Shown here: piece after piece, positions 11,034-18,921 of the stretch
Layout: every line of letters starts with the position of its first letter
Position numbering within the stretch: position 1 is the stretch's first letter
Assembly: GCA_937967325.1 (NCBI GenBank)
Contig: CALBSQ010000158.1
Location: 32,507 to 96,506 of the forward strand
DNA length: 64,000 nt
Direction: 5' to 3'
Source: an uncultured Chloroflexota bacterium
GTDB lineage: Bacteria > Chloroflexota > UBA4733
Made by a program: the position numbers and the translations under genes
The notes under the pieces: generated by a model
The model's database searches: none
Told to the model about the DNA's origin: nothing
Seen by the model: the letters and a program-made list of their open reading frames with translations, nothing else

Positions 11034-13223
11034 TTAGACATCGAACGTGGACGGCGGAGGCAACGGGGAAACGACGCCTCCACGCACGAAGACGGGAATC
11101 TGGTCAAGCGGGGCCGGCGTCACGACGTAGGCCGGCCCCATCCAGCGCACGCCGCTCCACCAGTCCTTCCACTCTCCCTGGGGGAGATACACCGTCCGCG
11201 CTCGCGCGCCAGGCTCGATCACCGGTGCGATGAGCAGGTCGTCGCCAAGGAGGTATTGCTGTTGCTCGGTCCAGGCGCGCGGATCGTCTGGATAGGAAAT
11301 CGCCATGTGGCGCAGCAGGGGCAGCCCGGTCTGTCGCGCCTGCACTGCCGCGAGCTGCAGGTAAGGCCGGAGCGCCTGGTGGATGCGAGCATAGCGACGC
11401 CACAAGCGCAGCGTCTCCTGGTCTGTCCAGATGTCTGCCGGCTGGCCGCGCCGGTCGCCATAGTTGTCGCGCAACATCGTCGTGAAGGCGCCGAGCTGGA
11501 GCCAGCGCAAGTAGAGCTCGCGATCGCTCGAGGGATCCAAGCCTCCGTCGACGTAGCCGCCGGCCTCCGTGTGCCAGGAGGCGTAGCCGGCCATGCCTGC
11601 GCTGATCGCGGCGGGCACAATGGACTGAAAGCCGGTCACCGGCATCCAGTTATGCACGGGATCGCCCGACCACACTCCTTTGCTGAACTGTTGGCCGCCG
11701 GTGAAGCCCGAACGCATCCAGAACAGGGCATCCGGCTTGTGCAGCTTCAGGCCCGACTCGACCGCCCTCGCGATCGCGACGGGAAAGGCGTTGTGGATGC
11801 CCGTCCCCGTGGCGCCACCGTAGAAGCGGCCATCGGGCGGTGCTGAGTCGCCCAGGTCGAACATGCCGCCGTCGAAGCCCAGATCAATCAGCGCCCGCCT
11901 CAGTGGACCCTGCTGCCACCACCGCACGGCCTCGGGGTTGGTGAAGTCGAGCTTGCTGATGCCGTACAACGGGCTGACCCAGGGCTTGCCGCCGTCAGCG
12001 CGGACGAGATACCCGCGCGCCGCCGCCTCTTGAAAGCTCCGCCGGTCCGGCCGGAAGTCAGGGCTGAAATAGGCCAGCGGCCGGTAGCCCATCGCGCGAA
12101 GCTGGTCCGTCAACTCCCGCACGCTTGGATAGGCCCCCTTGGGGATGGCATCGTAGCCGCCGCCGGGCCAGCCCAGATTGGCCTCGTCGTCAATCGCGTC
12201 GTAGACGTAGATGCCGTCGACCGGGATGTCGTCGCGCCGCAGCCGCGCCGCGTCGGCCAGCACGCGCCGCGTCCCCCCGATCAAGGTTTTCACCACGCCG
12301 AACCCTAATGGCGGCGGCATTGGCGGCCGGCCGGTGAGCGCCGTATAGCGGTCGATCGCCTGCGCCGGTTGCCCGCTGATCAGGTAATAGGCCAGGGTCG
12401 GCCCGTAGGCTCCCACGGTCCAGGCGTCGGGACGAGCCGATCGCAGCTCCCAGGAGGAGGGACGGGCGCCGTCCAGCAAGAAACCGAAGCCCCGACTCGA
12501 CAGCAGCCAAGGGGCCGGCAGGTACGTCGCGCTGCCGTAGCCCGCCGCGCGCCGGTCCTCCGCCCACACGTCAAGCTGCCGTCCGGCGAGCGACACGCCG
12601 TCGAAGCGCTCACCGAGGCCCAGCAGCGTCTCCGCATTATCCGAGGCCATGGTGGCAAAGGTCCAGACCACCTCCTCGCCGGGCGGCGGCCGAAACTCCA
12701 CCCGTATCACCCCGGGGCCGTGCGCCGTGACGTCGACCGTGGCCAGCCAGGCGCCCGGCTCAGTGGTCGTCGCCAGGAACCGCTGCCCATTGCGAATCGC
12801 TGCGACATCCGAAACGGCGACCAGATGACGCCACTCGCCGTAGCCATATCGCCGGTAGGAGAGCGTTCCGTAATACGTATCCGGAGCGGACCCTGCGAAT
12901 TCTCGAACGACCGTCACACCATTGCGCGCGGCCTCGATCGACCAGGGTTGCAGCCGCACGCGGACGGTCAGGTCCCCCGCCGCGACCTCGACCGTGCTGG
13001 GCTGGGGCGCGCCCCTGCCCGTTCCCGAAGGCGAGGGCAGCGATCCTTCATCGGACGCTTGATGGGCCGGACGATCAGGCTTCGCCGTCACCGGTACGGC
13101 AGCATGCCCACCGAAGCCGCGCCCAGTACCCTCTCCGCGACGTTGCGTGCCGGCACAACCTGCGAGACACAACGCGGCGCCTGTCGCCAGACCCGCAAGC
13201 AGCGCGCGTCGAGTCGTGGTCAT
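11034..13223 (-). CDS. Glycoside hydrolase family 31 lipoprotein (alpha-glucosidase/xylosidase type)
   Basis: 729 aa. The N-terminus TTTRRALLAG followed by a hydrophobic core and LAGC lipobox indicates an exported lipid-anchored enzyme. The GH31 catalytic barrel shows DGIYVYDAIDD, then GFDGGMFDLGDSAPP with the candidate nucleophile Asp, and WMRSGFTGGQQFSKGVWSGD with the candidate acid/base Asp. A beta-sandwich precedes the barrel (LGLGERFDGVSLAG) and a C-terminal sheet domain ends it (VYLPQGEWKDWWSG). GH31 enzymes cleave alpha-glycosidic bonds, and some members act on sulfoquinovose or alpha-xylosides. Specificity is not assignable by eye. The gene lies upstream of a Gfo/Idh oxidoreductase. 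Confidence 0.92.
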   Translation of the reverse strand: MTTTRRALLAGLATGAALCLAGCAGTQRRGEGTGRGFGGHAAVPVTAKPDRPAHQASDEGSLPSPSGTGRGAPQPSTVEVAAGDLTVRVRLQPWSIEAARNGVTVVREFAGSAPDTYYGTLSYRRYGYGEWRHLVAVSDVAAIRNGQRFLATTTEPGAWLATVDVTAHGPGVIRVEFRPPPGEEVVWTFATMASDNAETLLGLGERFDGVSLAGRQLDVWAEDRRAAGYGSATYLPAPWLLSSRGFGFLLDGARPSSWELRSARPDAWTVGAYGPTLAYYLISGQPAQAIDRYTALTGRPPMPPPLGFGVVKTLIGGTRRVLADAARLRRDDIPVDGIYVYDAIDDEANLGWPGGGYDAIPKGAYPSVRELTDQLRAMGYRPLAYFSPDFRPDRRSFQEAAARGYLVRADGGKPWVSPLYGISKLDFTNPEAVRWWQQGPLRRALIDLGFDGGMFDLGDSAPPDGRFYGGATGTGIHNAFPVAIARAVESGLKLHKPDALFWMRSGFTGGQQFSKGVWSGDPVHNWMPVTGFQSIVPAAISAGMAGYASWHTEAGGYVDGGLDPSSDRELYLRWLQLGAFTTMLRDNYGDRRGQPADIWTDQETLRLWRRYARIHQALRPYLQLAAVQARQTGLPLLRHMAISYPDDPRAWTEQQQYLLGDDLLIAPVIEPGARARTVYLPQGEWKDWWSGVRWMGPAYVVTPAPLDQIPVFVRGGVVSPLPPPSTFDV

Positions 13224-13322
13224 ACACCTCCTCTACGGCAGACACGGCATCCACAGCCGAACGAGGCGGCAGATCCGAGCGGTGGACCATGGAGCCGCTC
13301 GATGGCAGACTGAGGCGCGACG

Positions 13323-15656
13323 CTACGACAGGCCATCACGCGCTCCGCCGAACAGGTGCCGCGCCTCCCCGGCCAGCGCCGCGAACCCTCCCGCCCACCG
13401 GTGCAACAGGAATCGCAGGTCGACGACCAGGTTGCCGCCGGACTGAGCGTAGCCCTGGGGCGGGGGCAGGACGAAGTGGCTCCCCAGCGGGCAGGATTGG
13501 CCGGCAGCGTCGGTACAGATCGACCAGTCCGAGAGGTGTCCTTGGGCGTCGGTGTGGACCCAGCCAACCTGCAATGGCCCGGGACGCGCCACCGCGACGG
13601 CGGGTACGGTGACACGGATCACCATCTCAGGCTGCCAGCTACTCGTCGGACGCCAGACCAGCGAGGGCGTCTCGCCGGCAAAGTCGGGCGACACCGGGCG
13701 CGGTGTGCCGTCTGCCCACACTGCAAGGGCCAGGTCGTCTAACACCGGCCCATCGGCCACCCAGTCCAGCGTCACCGACTCGCTCCAGCCCGCTCCTAAC
13801 ACCGCATCCACCCGGCTGGAGGCGCTCACCAGCTTGATGTTGCCGTCAAATGTCGCGAGCGGCGCCCGAGAGCGCTCATCGAAGGGACCCTCGAAAAAGC
13901 CGAGCGCGTCCGCTGGCAGGTTCATCGTCGGTGCGCCGCGGCGCAGCAACACGTAGCCATCCATCGCGTCGACCACACCGAAATCTCCCTGGCGCAGGAG
14001 ACTCAACACGCGCAGCCGCTGGTCGCTCCAACTGGTAGGGAACGGGCTGGTCGTGAGGTCGAGCAGAATGTCTTGAGCATCCAACACATTAGGAAACAGG
14101 TAGAGCTTGTCGCGGTGGCTGAGGTGCGGCGCCAGAGCCGACGAGGCGCTCACCGCGTCGTCCGGAGGGATCTCCGCCAGGAAGCGGCTCAGCAAGCGGG
14201 CATGAGCGTCCGCCGGGACGGGATCGAACGACTGCCCACCGGGGCCGGCGCCCAGCACAAAGTGCGTGCCGGCGGCGCTGACGCCAAGGACTGCGGCAAG
14301 CAGAACAGCGACCCACGTTCGCCCCTCTAGCGCCGCGCCATGGGATGACTCTGCTGGCGGTGTCGGCTGGTGCGGCAACGGCCCCCCCGGCCCCCCAATT
14401 CTGGGGGGAGGCCCATGTCGGAGGCAACGGTTCCGTCGCGGCTCTCCCCCAGCATTGGGGGAGAGGTGCCGAAGGCGGAGAGGGGGCCATCCCCGCAGCC
14501 TGCCTACCTCGCCAGTGAAGTCATGGGATGGATCAGCCCTCGACCCATCCGGTCCAGGCGCGGGTCTCAGCATCCACGGCCGGATACTCAGCTCCGCCAC
14601 GTTCCGAATCCCCTCGATTGACGCCACGACGAGCACGGGCAACACTAGCGCGGAATAGTGCGCCATTCCTGACCGCATCCAGGGAAAGGCGGAGAACGTG
14701 TTGATCGCCAGCGAAGGCGCGGCGATGGCCAGCGTGAGGGGCGACAATAGCGCGAGTCCAGCAGTCGAGCCGAGCATCGCCTGGATGTAGGTCCACGTCG
14801 CCTGGCTGCCCAGCGTCGGCCCCAGTAACGATGGGTTCCGAACCACGTTGGCCAGCATGTTCAGCGGCGAGCTGCCAAGGTAGCCGTAGCGTGGCAGGAA
14901 CGGCGACGCCTGTGTGGACGAAAAGTGGGGGATGAGCCAGCTGAAATCGAACACGGTGATGTCGATGCCGACCAACAGCACCACCGCGCCGAGCAGCAGG
15001 CGGCGGCGGACCAGCGCCGCCCAGATGCCGAGCATCATGATGGCGAGCGGGGCATCTTCCCGCGCGGCCGCGACTGCGACGGCGGCGACGAGCGCCCCGA
15101 TCAGCCAGCGGCGCTCGACGCAGTAGAAGAGCAGCAACAAGAGCGCACTATCCAGAGCGATCGTGTGAAAATCGGAGAGGAGCTCAGCCTCGATGAAGGG
15201 GGAGGAGAGATACGCCAGCGCGATGAAACAGGCTGCCCAGCCGTTACCCAGCCGCCGCCGCGCCAATGCGAACGCGGCAAAGGCGCCCGCGCACACCACA
15301 GAAGCTTGGAGAAACAGCATGGCCCGCACGTCGGGGACGAGCGTGTACAGCAAGGAGAGCGGCGCCAGCAGCAGCTCGGCGTGGTAGCCCAACAAGTTAG
15401 CGCTGGCGTGCTCCAGAGGGGCCTGAAAGTCCAGCGAGAAGCCGCCACCGCTGAGGATGGAAAACTGGAACGATTTGCCGTGCAACGTATTCCACAACAC
15501 CTGGTCTTCGTAGCCGAGGTCGAGGGCGTTCGTGCCCAGACTATCGTGACGTAATGCCGCCTGTAAGGCATAGCCGGCGGCAAATGCGCCGGCGGCCAGC
15601 CAGGTCACCAGTACCGGCAGCCGGACCGCCAGGAAGCAGCGAAGGCGCGTAGGCAT
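13323..15656 (-). CDS. DUF2079 multi-spanning membrane protein with in-frame palindromic insertion
   Basis: 777 aa. The N-terminal 400 residues contain about nine hydrophobic segments, and the conserved LGYEDQVLWNTLHGKSFQFSI and LLSDFHTIALDSALL motifs are those of DUF2079, a GT-C-like membrane family of unproven function. A non-family insert of about 60 residues (Arg/Pro/Gly-rich, about 14340-14530) lies between the WMLRPAPGPDG region and the next membrane segment. It is encoded by a nested palindromic repeat. The remaining C-terminus looks like an extracytoplasmic beta-rich domain. It probably handles lipid-linked sugars in the envelope, an inference from fold family and neighbours. Confidence 0.8.
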   Translation of the reverse strand: MPTRLRCFLAVRLPVLVTWLAAGAFAAGYALQAALRHDSLGTNALDLGYEDQVLWNTLHGKSFQFSILSGGGFSLDFQAPLEHASANLLGYHAELLLAPLSLLYTLVPDVRAMLFLQASVVCAGAFAAFALARRRLGNGWAACFIALAYLSSPFIEAELLSDFHTIALDSALLLLLFYCVERRWLIGALVAAVAVAAAREDAPLAIMMLGIWAALVRRRLLLGAVVLLVGIDITVFDFSWLIPHFSSTQASPFLPRYGYLGSSPLNMLANVVRNPSLLGPTLGSQATWTYIQAMLGSTAGLALLSPLTLAIAAPSLAINTFSAFPWMRSGMAHYSALVLPVLVVASIEGIRNVAELSIRPWMLRPAPGPDGSRADPSHDFTGEVGRLRGWPPLRLRHLSPNAGGEPRRNRCLRHGPPPRIGGPGGPLPHQPTPPAESSHGAALEGRTWVAVLLAAVLGVSAAGTHFVLGAGPGGQSFDPVPADAHARLLSRFLAEIPPDDAVSASSALAPHLSHRDKLYLFPNVLDAQDILLDLTTSPFPTSWSDQRLRVLSLLRQGDFGVVDAMDGYVLLRRGAPTMNLPADALGFFEGPFDERSRAPLATFDGNIKLVSASSRVDAVLGAGWSESVTLDWVADGPVLDDLALAVWADGTPRPVSPDFAGETPSLVWRPTSSWQPEMVIRVTVPAVAVARPGPLQVGWVHTDAQGHLSDWSICTDAAGQSCPLGSHFVLPPPQGYAQSGGNLVVDLRFLLHRWAGGFAALAGEARHLFGGARDGLS
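14341..14532. repeat. Family B palindromic element inside the DUF2079 gene
   Basis: Imperfect outer arms (ATGACTCTGCTGGCGGTGTC at 14345-14364, against the complement of about 14484-14524) enclose two smaller hairpins. One is CCCCCCAATTCTGGGGGG near 14391-14408. The other is CTCTCCCCCA/TGGGGGAGAG near 14442-14465. The start TGTCGGCTGGT at 14361 and the following run of C match the element at 17906 in the O-antigen ligase gene. The reading frame stays open through it. Confidence 0.7.
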
Positions 15657-15771
15657 AGCACAGCATAGACTATGGTCGTAACGGGTTCCTTACCCGCCCG
15701 CCACGTCGGATCGCGCTGTTAGAGCAGGCGCCGCCTTGTAACCGCCACCGTACTAAGTCACGATAGGTCAG

Positions 15772-16386
15772 GTGAGGGACGGATTGGTGGACAGGGAACC
15801 GTTGCTCCGGTTGCACCGCGCGGCAGACACGGAACCCCAGCGCCGGACGCGGCGTCAGGACCATCCTGTCATCACCGCGGCGCAGCTCGAGCGCATCTAC
15901 TGCAGCTACGTTGCCCCCATCTACCGCTTCATCTATTCGCGCCTTGGCAACCGACAAGAAGCTGAGGACCTGACTTCCCAGGTCTTCATGAAGAGCCTGC
16001 AGTATCTCGACCCGACGGCATCGCCGAAGGAGATCGAAGCCTACCTGTACCAGATCGCGCGGACCGACATCGCCGACCACTGGCGGCGTTATGCCGCGCT
16101 GCGCGTGGTACCGCTGGACGAGACGCCCGCGGCACTGGATATGGAGGAGGCGGGCGAGGCGACCGGGCCGCCGGCAACGGAGACGCTCAAGGCGGACCTG
16201 GAGCGAGTACTCGGGCTGCTCCCCCCCAACTACCGGCGCGTGATCGAGCTGCGCTTTTACGACGGCTGCTCCATCAAAGAGACGGCGCGAGCGATGGAAG
16301 TCACGATCGCCAACGCCAAAGTGCTGCAGTATCGAGCTATTCAGCGGGCTGCCGCCCTCGCTCGCGGCGAGAGGACGATCCCATGA
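15772..16386 (+). CDS. ECF-type RNA polymerase sigma factor
   Basis: Up to 204 aa. Region 2 is visible as YRFIYSRLGNRQEAEDLTSQ then IARTDIADHWRR, and region 4 as LLPPNYRRVIELRFYDGCSI with helix-turn-helix. The start is uncertain: GTG at 15772, or GTG at 15787, which has a GAGGG site about 10 nt upstream. The first 30 residues look non-conserved. The stop overlaps the ATG of the next gene (ATGATG), so the two are translationally coupled. That next gene is a membrane Rieske protein in the place usually occupied by an anti-sigma factor. Confidence 0.88.
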   Translation: MRDGLVDREPLLRLHRAADTEPQRRTRRQDHPVITAAQLERIYCSYVAPIYRFIYSRLGNRQEAEDLTSQVFMKSLQYLDPTASPKEIEAYLYQIARTDIADHWRRYAALRVVPLDETPAALDMEEAGEATGPPATETLKADLERVLGLLPPNYRRVIELRFYDGCSIKETARAMEVTIANAKVLQYRAIQRAAALARGERTIP

Positions 16387-17066
16387 TGGATCGGTACGAC
16401 CGCCTCGACCGCCACATCGATCGGTTGCTGGCAAATCGCCGCCCCCAACCCTACGTCGCCGAGGACGATGAGGAGCGCGCCGTGCTGGAGATGGCGGCGC
16501 GACTTCGCCTGCTACAGCCGGGCGCTGAAGCGCCCCGCCGCCGCTTCGCCGCCACCATGTACGCTCGTCTGCGACGACTCATCAATGGTCCAAAGGGGAC
16601 GTCACGCCGTCGCATCGTGGTAGGCGGACTCGGCGGCCTGGCCGCGGGCATCATCGCCGGGCTTGGTCTGGCCCACACCAATCGAGGTCCGCTGGCGGAC
16701 CTGGGCGACCGGTTTGCCTCACCGGCGCAGGCGCTCAAGGCGGCCGGCTGGGCGCCCGCGGGCAAGCTGCAAGACGTGCCGGAGGGAGGCGCGCTGGCCT
16801 TCAGGACCTCGGCCTTCAGCGGCTACATCATGCGGAAGGGCAATCAGCTCTCGGCGTTGTCGGCCATCTGCAATCACATGGGCTGTCACGTAGACTGGCA
16901 GCAAGAGAGCAGCCAGTTTGTCTGCCCCTGCGACGGAGCGCGCTTCGATTCCTCCGGCCAGTATCAGCAGGACGCGTACGCCAACGCCGGCTATGGGACA
17001 CTACAACCGCTCACCCCGCTGGCTGTCCGCAAGGATGGCGACGTGCTCTACGTGAAGCCGATCTGA
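16383..17066 (+). CDS. Membrane-anchored Rieske-type iron-sulfur protein, candidate redox anti-sigma factor
   Basis: 227 aa. Residues 1-75 are a charged, helical, probably cytoplasmic segment. SRRRIVV plus a hydrophobic stretch (about 78-97) forms a twin-arginine-like uncleaved membrane anchor. Residues about 115-227 form a Rieske domain outside the membrane. Box 1 is C163-N-H165-M-G-C168. Box 2 is C181-P-C183-D184-G-A, where the normal fourth cluster ligand, His, is Asp (codon GAC at 16932-16934). Known Rieske proteins serve cytochrome bc complexes, but no cytochrome gene is near. Overlap with the upstream sigma gene suggests a redox-sensing partner. That role is inference. The cluster may be absent or have altered potential. 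Confidence 0.8.
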   Translation: MMDRYDRLDRHIDRLLANRRPQPYVAEDDEERAVLEMAARLRLLQPGAEAPRRRFAATMYARLRRLINGPKGTSRRRIVVGGLGGLAAGIIAGLGLAHTNRGPLADLGDRFASPAQALKAAGWAPAGKLQDVPEGGALAFRTSAFSGYIMRKGNQLSALSAICNHMGCHVDWQQESSQFVCPCDGARFDSSGQYQQDAYANAGYGTLQPLTPLAVRKDGDVLYVKPI

Positions 17067-17083
17067 GCCGGTCGAGGCTACCT

Positions 17084-18760
17084 GTGGCAGCGCCGCGACT
17101 CAGGACGGTGCAGCAACGGACCCTGCCGTTCCTCATCCTCGCCACCGCCTTTGCCGGCACGGTTTGGTGGCAAATCCCTTTGCCCTCTGGTTTCCCCGGC
17201 AGCCAAGACACATCCGCGACCACGGTCGCGGTCGCGGATGTGCTCCTTGCCATCACCGGTATCGCCGGACTGGCAGCGTGGGCGCGGCGAGACCTATCGC
17301 TTGCCCTAGGACCGCGCGCGCTCCACCTGGCCGCTGCCCTGGTGCTGCTCGCGGCCGCGCTCGGCGCTGCCACCGCTCCCAACCCCGGTCTGGCCAGGGC
17401 CTGGACGCTGCACCTGCTGCTCGTCTGGCTCCTCTTCGCGACCATCGCCGCCGCTCCGGTGGCGCCCTGGCAGATTGCCGCCGCCCTCGTCGCGGGATTG
17501 GTCGTACAAGCCCCCATCGCCCTGGAACAAGTGCTGCGCCAGACGACCAGCCCGGACTGGCTGGTGCTGGCCTGGGGCGCCGACTTCCGACCCAACCTGC
17601 AGTATGCCAGCGTCCTGCTGGAGCACGACGGCACGCGCTGGCTGCGCGCCTATGGCCCCTTCTTCCACCCCAACATCCTGGGCGGCTACGTCGCGCTGGA
17701 ATTAGTGCTTTTGGTCGCCATCGCCGCGCTACTGGCGCGTCGCGGAACGAGCCTGAAGGGTTGGTATGCCGGCGGCGCGGCGGTCGGGCTGGCGGCCGGC
17801 TGCCTGGCGCTCTCGGCGTCAAGGAGCGCCTGGCTAGGGGCCGCCGTCGGGGTTGTAGCGTTGGCGGTGGGTTGCCACCGTTGGCAGGTTGTCCAAGACT
17901 GTAGTGTCGGCTGGTTTCGGGGACGGCCCCCCGGAATCGAGGCTGTTGGCCATTCGGGAGACAGTGTTGGTGCGGAAGACAGGCCGCATAGCAATACGCC
18001 CCTACCATGGGCCGCCGATGCCCGTAGGGGCGTATGGCTATACGCCCTGATCTCGCCCTGGGCGCGGCGCCTGCGAATGGCCAACAGCCTCGATTCCGGG
18101 GGGCCGTCCCCGAAACCAGCCGACCCCGTCGCCGAGAGACCCGTAGACCGGCAGCCAATAGTCCCACATCCGGGAACGGGATTCCGGTATGCACAGCTAG
18201 GGCGTGCTGTTGCCGCAGCCTGCCTGGTCACCGCCGCTATTCTCCTGGCAACGCGCCCACCACTGCTCGAACGTTTCAATCCGAACAGCAACGCGCTCGA
18301 GCAACAGTCAGTCCAGGAGCGGGCCTTCACGCTGGATATGGGCTGGCAGCTCTTCCGCGCCCATCCGATCTTGGGAGTCGGGGCCGGCAACATCGACTAC
18401 GCGGAGGTTGCCTTCTACAAGGGCCAGTACGCGCCGATCCCCGTCCATAGCGTGCCCTTGCTCATGGCCGTGGAGCTTGGCCCGCTCGGCATTGTCGCCT
18501 GGGCCGTCGCCGCGTTCACGATCGTTTGGCAGACCTGGCGACAGCCCTGCCCGTGGACTATCGCCTTTGCCGGCGCGCTGATCGCCGCCGGCGTAGCGGG
18601 CCTATTCGACCACTACTTCTGGAGTATCCCTACAGCGCAAACCACCCTTGCTGTCCTCGCCGGGGGCTGGGCCGCATCGATTCGGCGGGGACCAGGCGGA
18701 GCCGTGGGCACCAGGGGGCGACCGGTCGAGCACGGAGCCGCGACAGCCCTTCAACCTTGA
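17084..18760 (+). CDS. O-antigen ligase/polymerase-like (Wzy_C) membrane protein with in-frame palindromic insertion
   Basis: 558 aa. About ten membrane segments, with the family hallmarks GPFFHPNILGGYVALEL and HPILGVGAGNIDYAEV and a C-terminal cluster of helices. These proteins join or polymerise lipid-linked glycans on the outer face of the membrane. Codons from 17906 to 18124 (73 residues, hydrophilic, Pro/Arg/Gly-rich) are encoded by a perfect inverted-repeat element and are foreign to the family. They lie after the SRSAWLGAAVGVVAL membrane segment. GTG start at 17084 with GAGG upstream, 17 nt after the Rieske stop, so it is likely part of the same operon. Confidence 0.82.
   Translation: MAAPRLRTVQQRTLPFLILATAFAGTVWWQIPLPSGFPGSQDTSATTVAVADVLLAITGIAGLAAWARRDLSLALGPRALHLAAALVLLAAALGAATAPNPGLARAWTLHLLLVWLLFATIAAAPVAPWQIAAALVAGLVVQAPIALEQVLRQTTSPDWLVLAWGADFRPNLQYASVLLEHDGTRWLRAYGPFFHPNILGGYVALELVLLVAIAALLARRGTSLKGWYAGGAAVGLAAGCLALSASRSAWLGAAVGVVALAVGCHRWQVVQDCSVGWFRGRPPGIEAVGHSGDSVGAEDRPHSNTPLPWAADARRGVWLYALISPWARRLRMANSLDSGGPSPKPADPVAERPVDRQPIVPHPGTGFRYAQLGRAVAAACLVTAAILLATRPPLLERFNPNSNALEQQSVQERAFTLDMGWQLFRAHPILGVGAGNIDYAEVAFYKGQYAPIPVHSVPLLMAVELGPLGIVAWAVAAFTIVWQTWRQPCPWTIAFAGALIAAGVAGLFDHYFWSIPTAQTTLAVLAGGWAASIRRGPGGAVGTRGRPVEHGAATALQP
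17906..18124. repeat. Family B palindromic element with perfect 51-bp arms inside a coding gene
   Basis: Arms 17906-17956 and 18074-18124 are exact reverse complements over 51 bp. The interior carries a second palindrome (AATACGCCCCTAC / GTAGGGGCGTAT, about 17993-18034). Total length 219 bp is exactly 73 codons and the host frame stays open. The shared start GTCGGCTGGT links it to the element at 14361. Confidence 0.9.
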
Positions 18761-18859
18761 TCGGTGGCCGCGCGCAGCACGTTGTAACCTCTGATGTATC
18801 TCAACCAAGCGATACGTACCTGCCGCGCATGCAGGCGGGGCGAGCCTCGTCTCCTGCGG

Positions 18860-18882
18860 GGGCCGGCGCTCCGCGCCGGCCC
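18860..18882 (+). terminator. Rho-independent-like terminator after the O-antigen ligase gene
   Basis: GGGCCGGCGC, a 3-nt loop TCC, then GCGCCGGCCC and TTTC. A 10-bp all-GC stem 100 nt after the ligase stop and before the next gene. Confidence 0.55.
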
Positions 18883-18921
18883 TTTCGACTCGAGATCCAC
18901 GGAAGCTGGGGAACGAAGACC

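Noticed and set aside
16383..17066. Cytochrome bc1/b6f Rieske subunit
   Set aside because: No cytochrome b or c gene nearby, a box 2 ligand is replaced, and the gene overlaps a sigma factor.
14341..18124. Insertion sequences or MITEs with transposase
   Set aside because: No transposase gene is present and no target duplications are evident at the arms; they are better described as palindromic repeat elements of unknown mobility.
18526..18921. N-terminal extension of the nucleotidyltransferase-like frame
   Set aside because: It overlaps the O-antigen-ligase gene and crosses a terminator hairpin; the conserved sequence begins after 18922.
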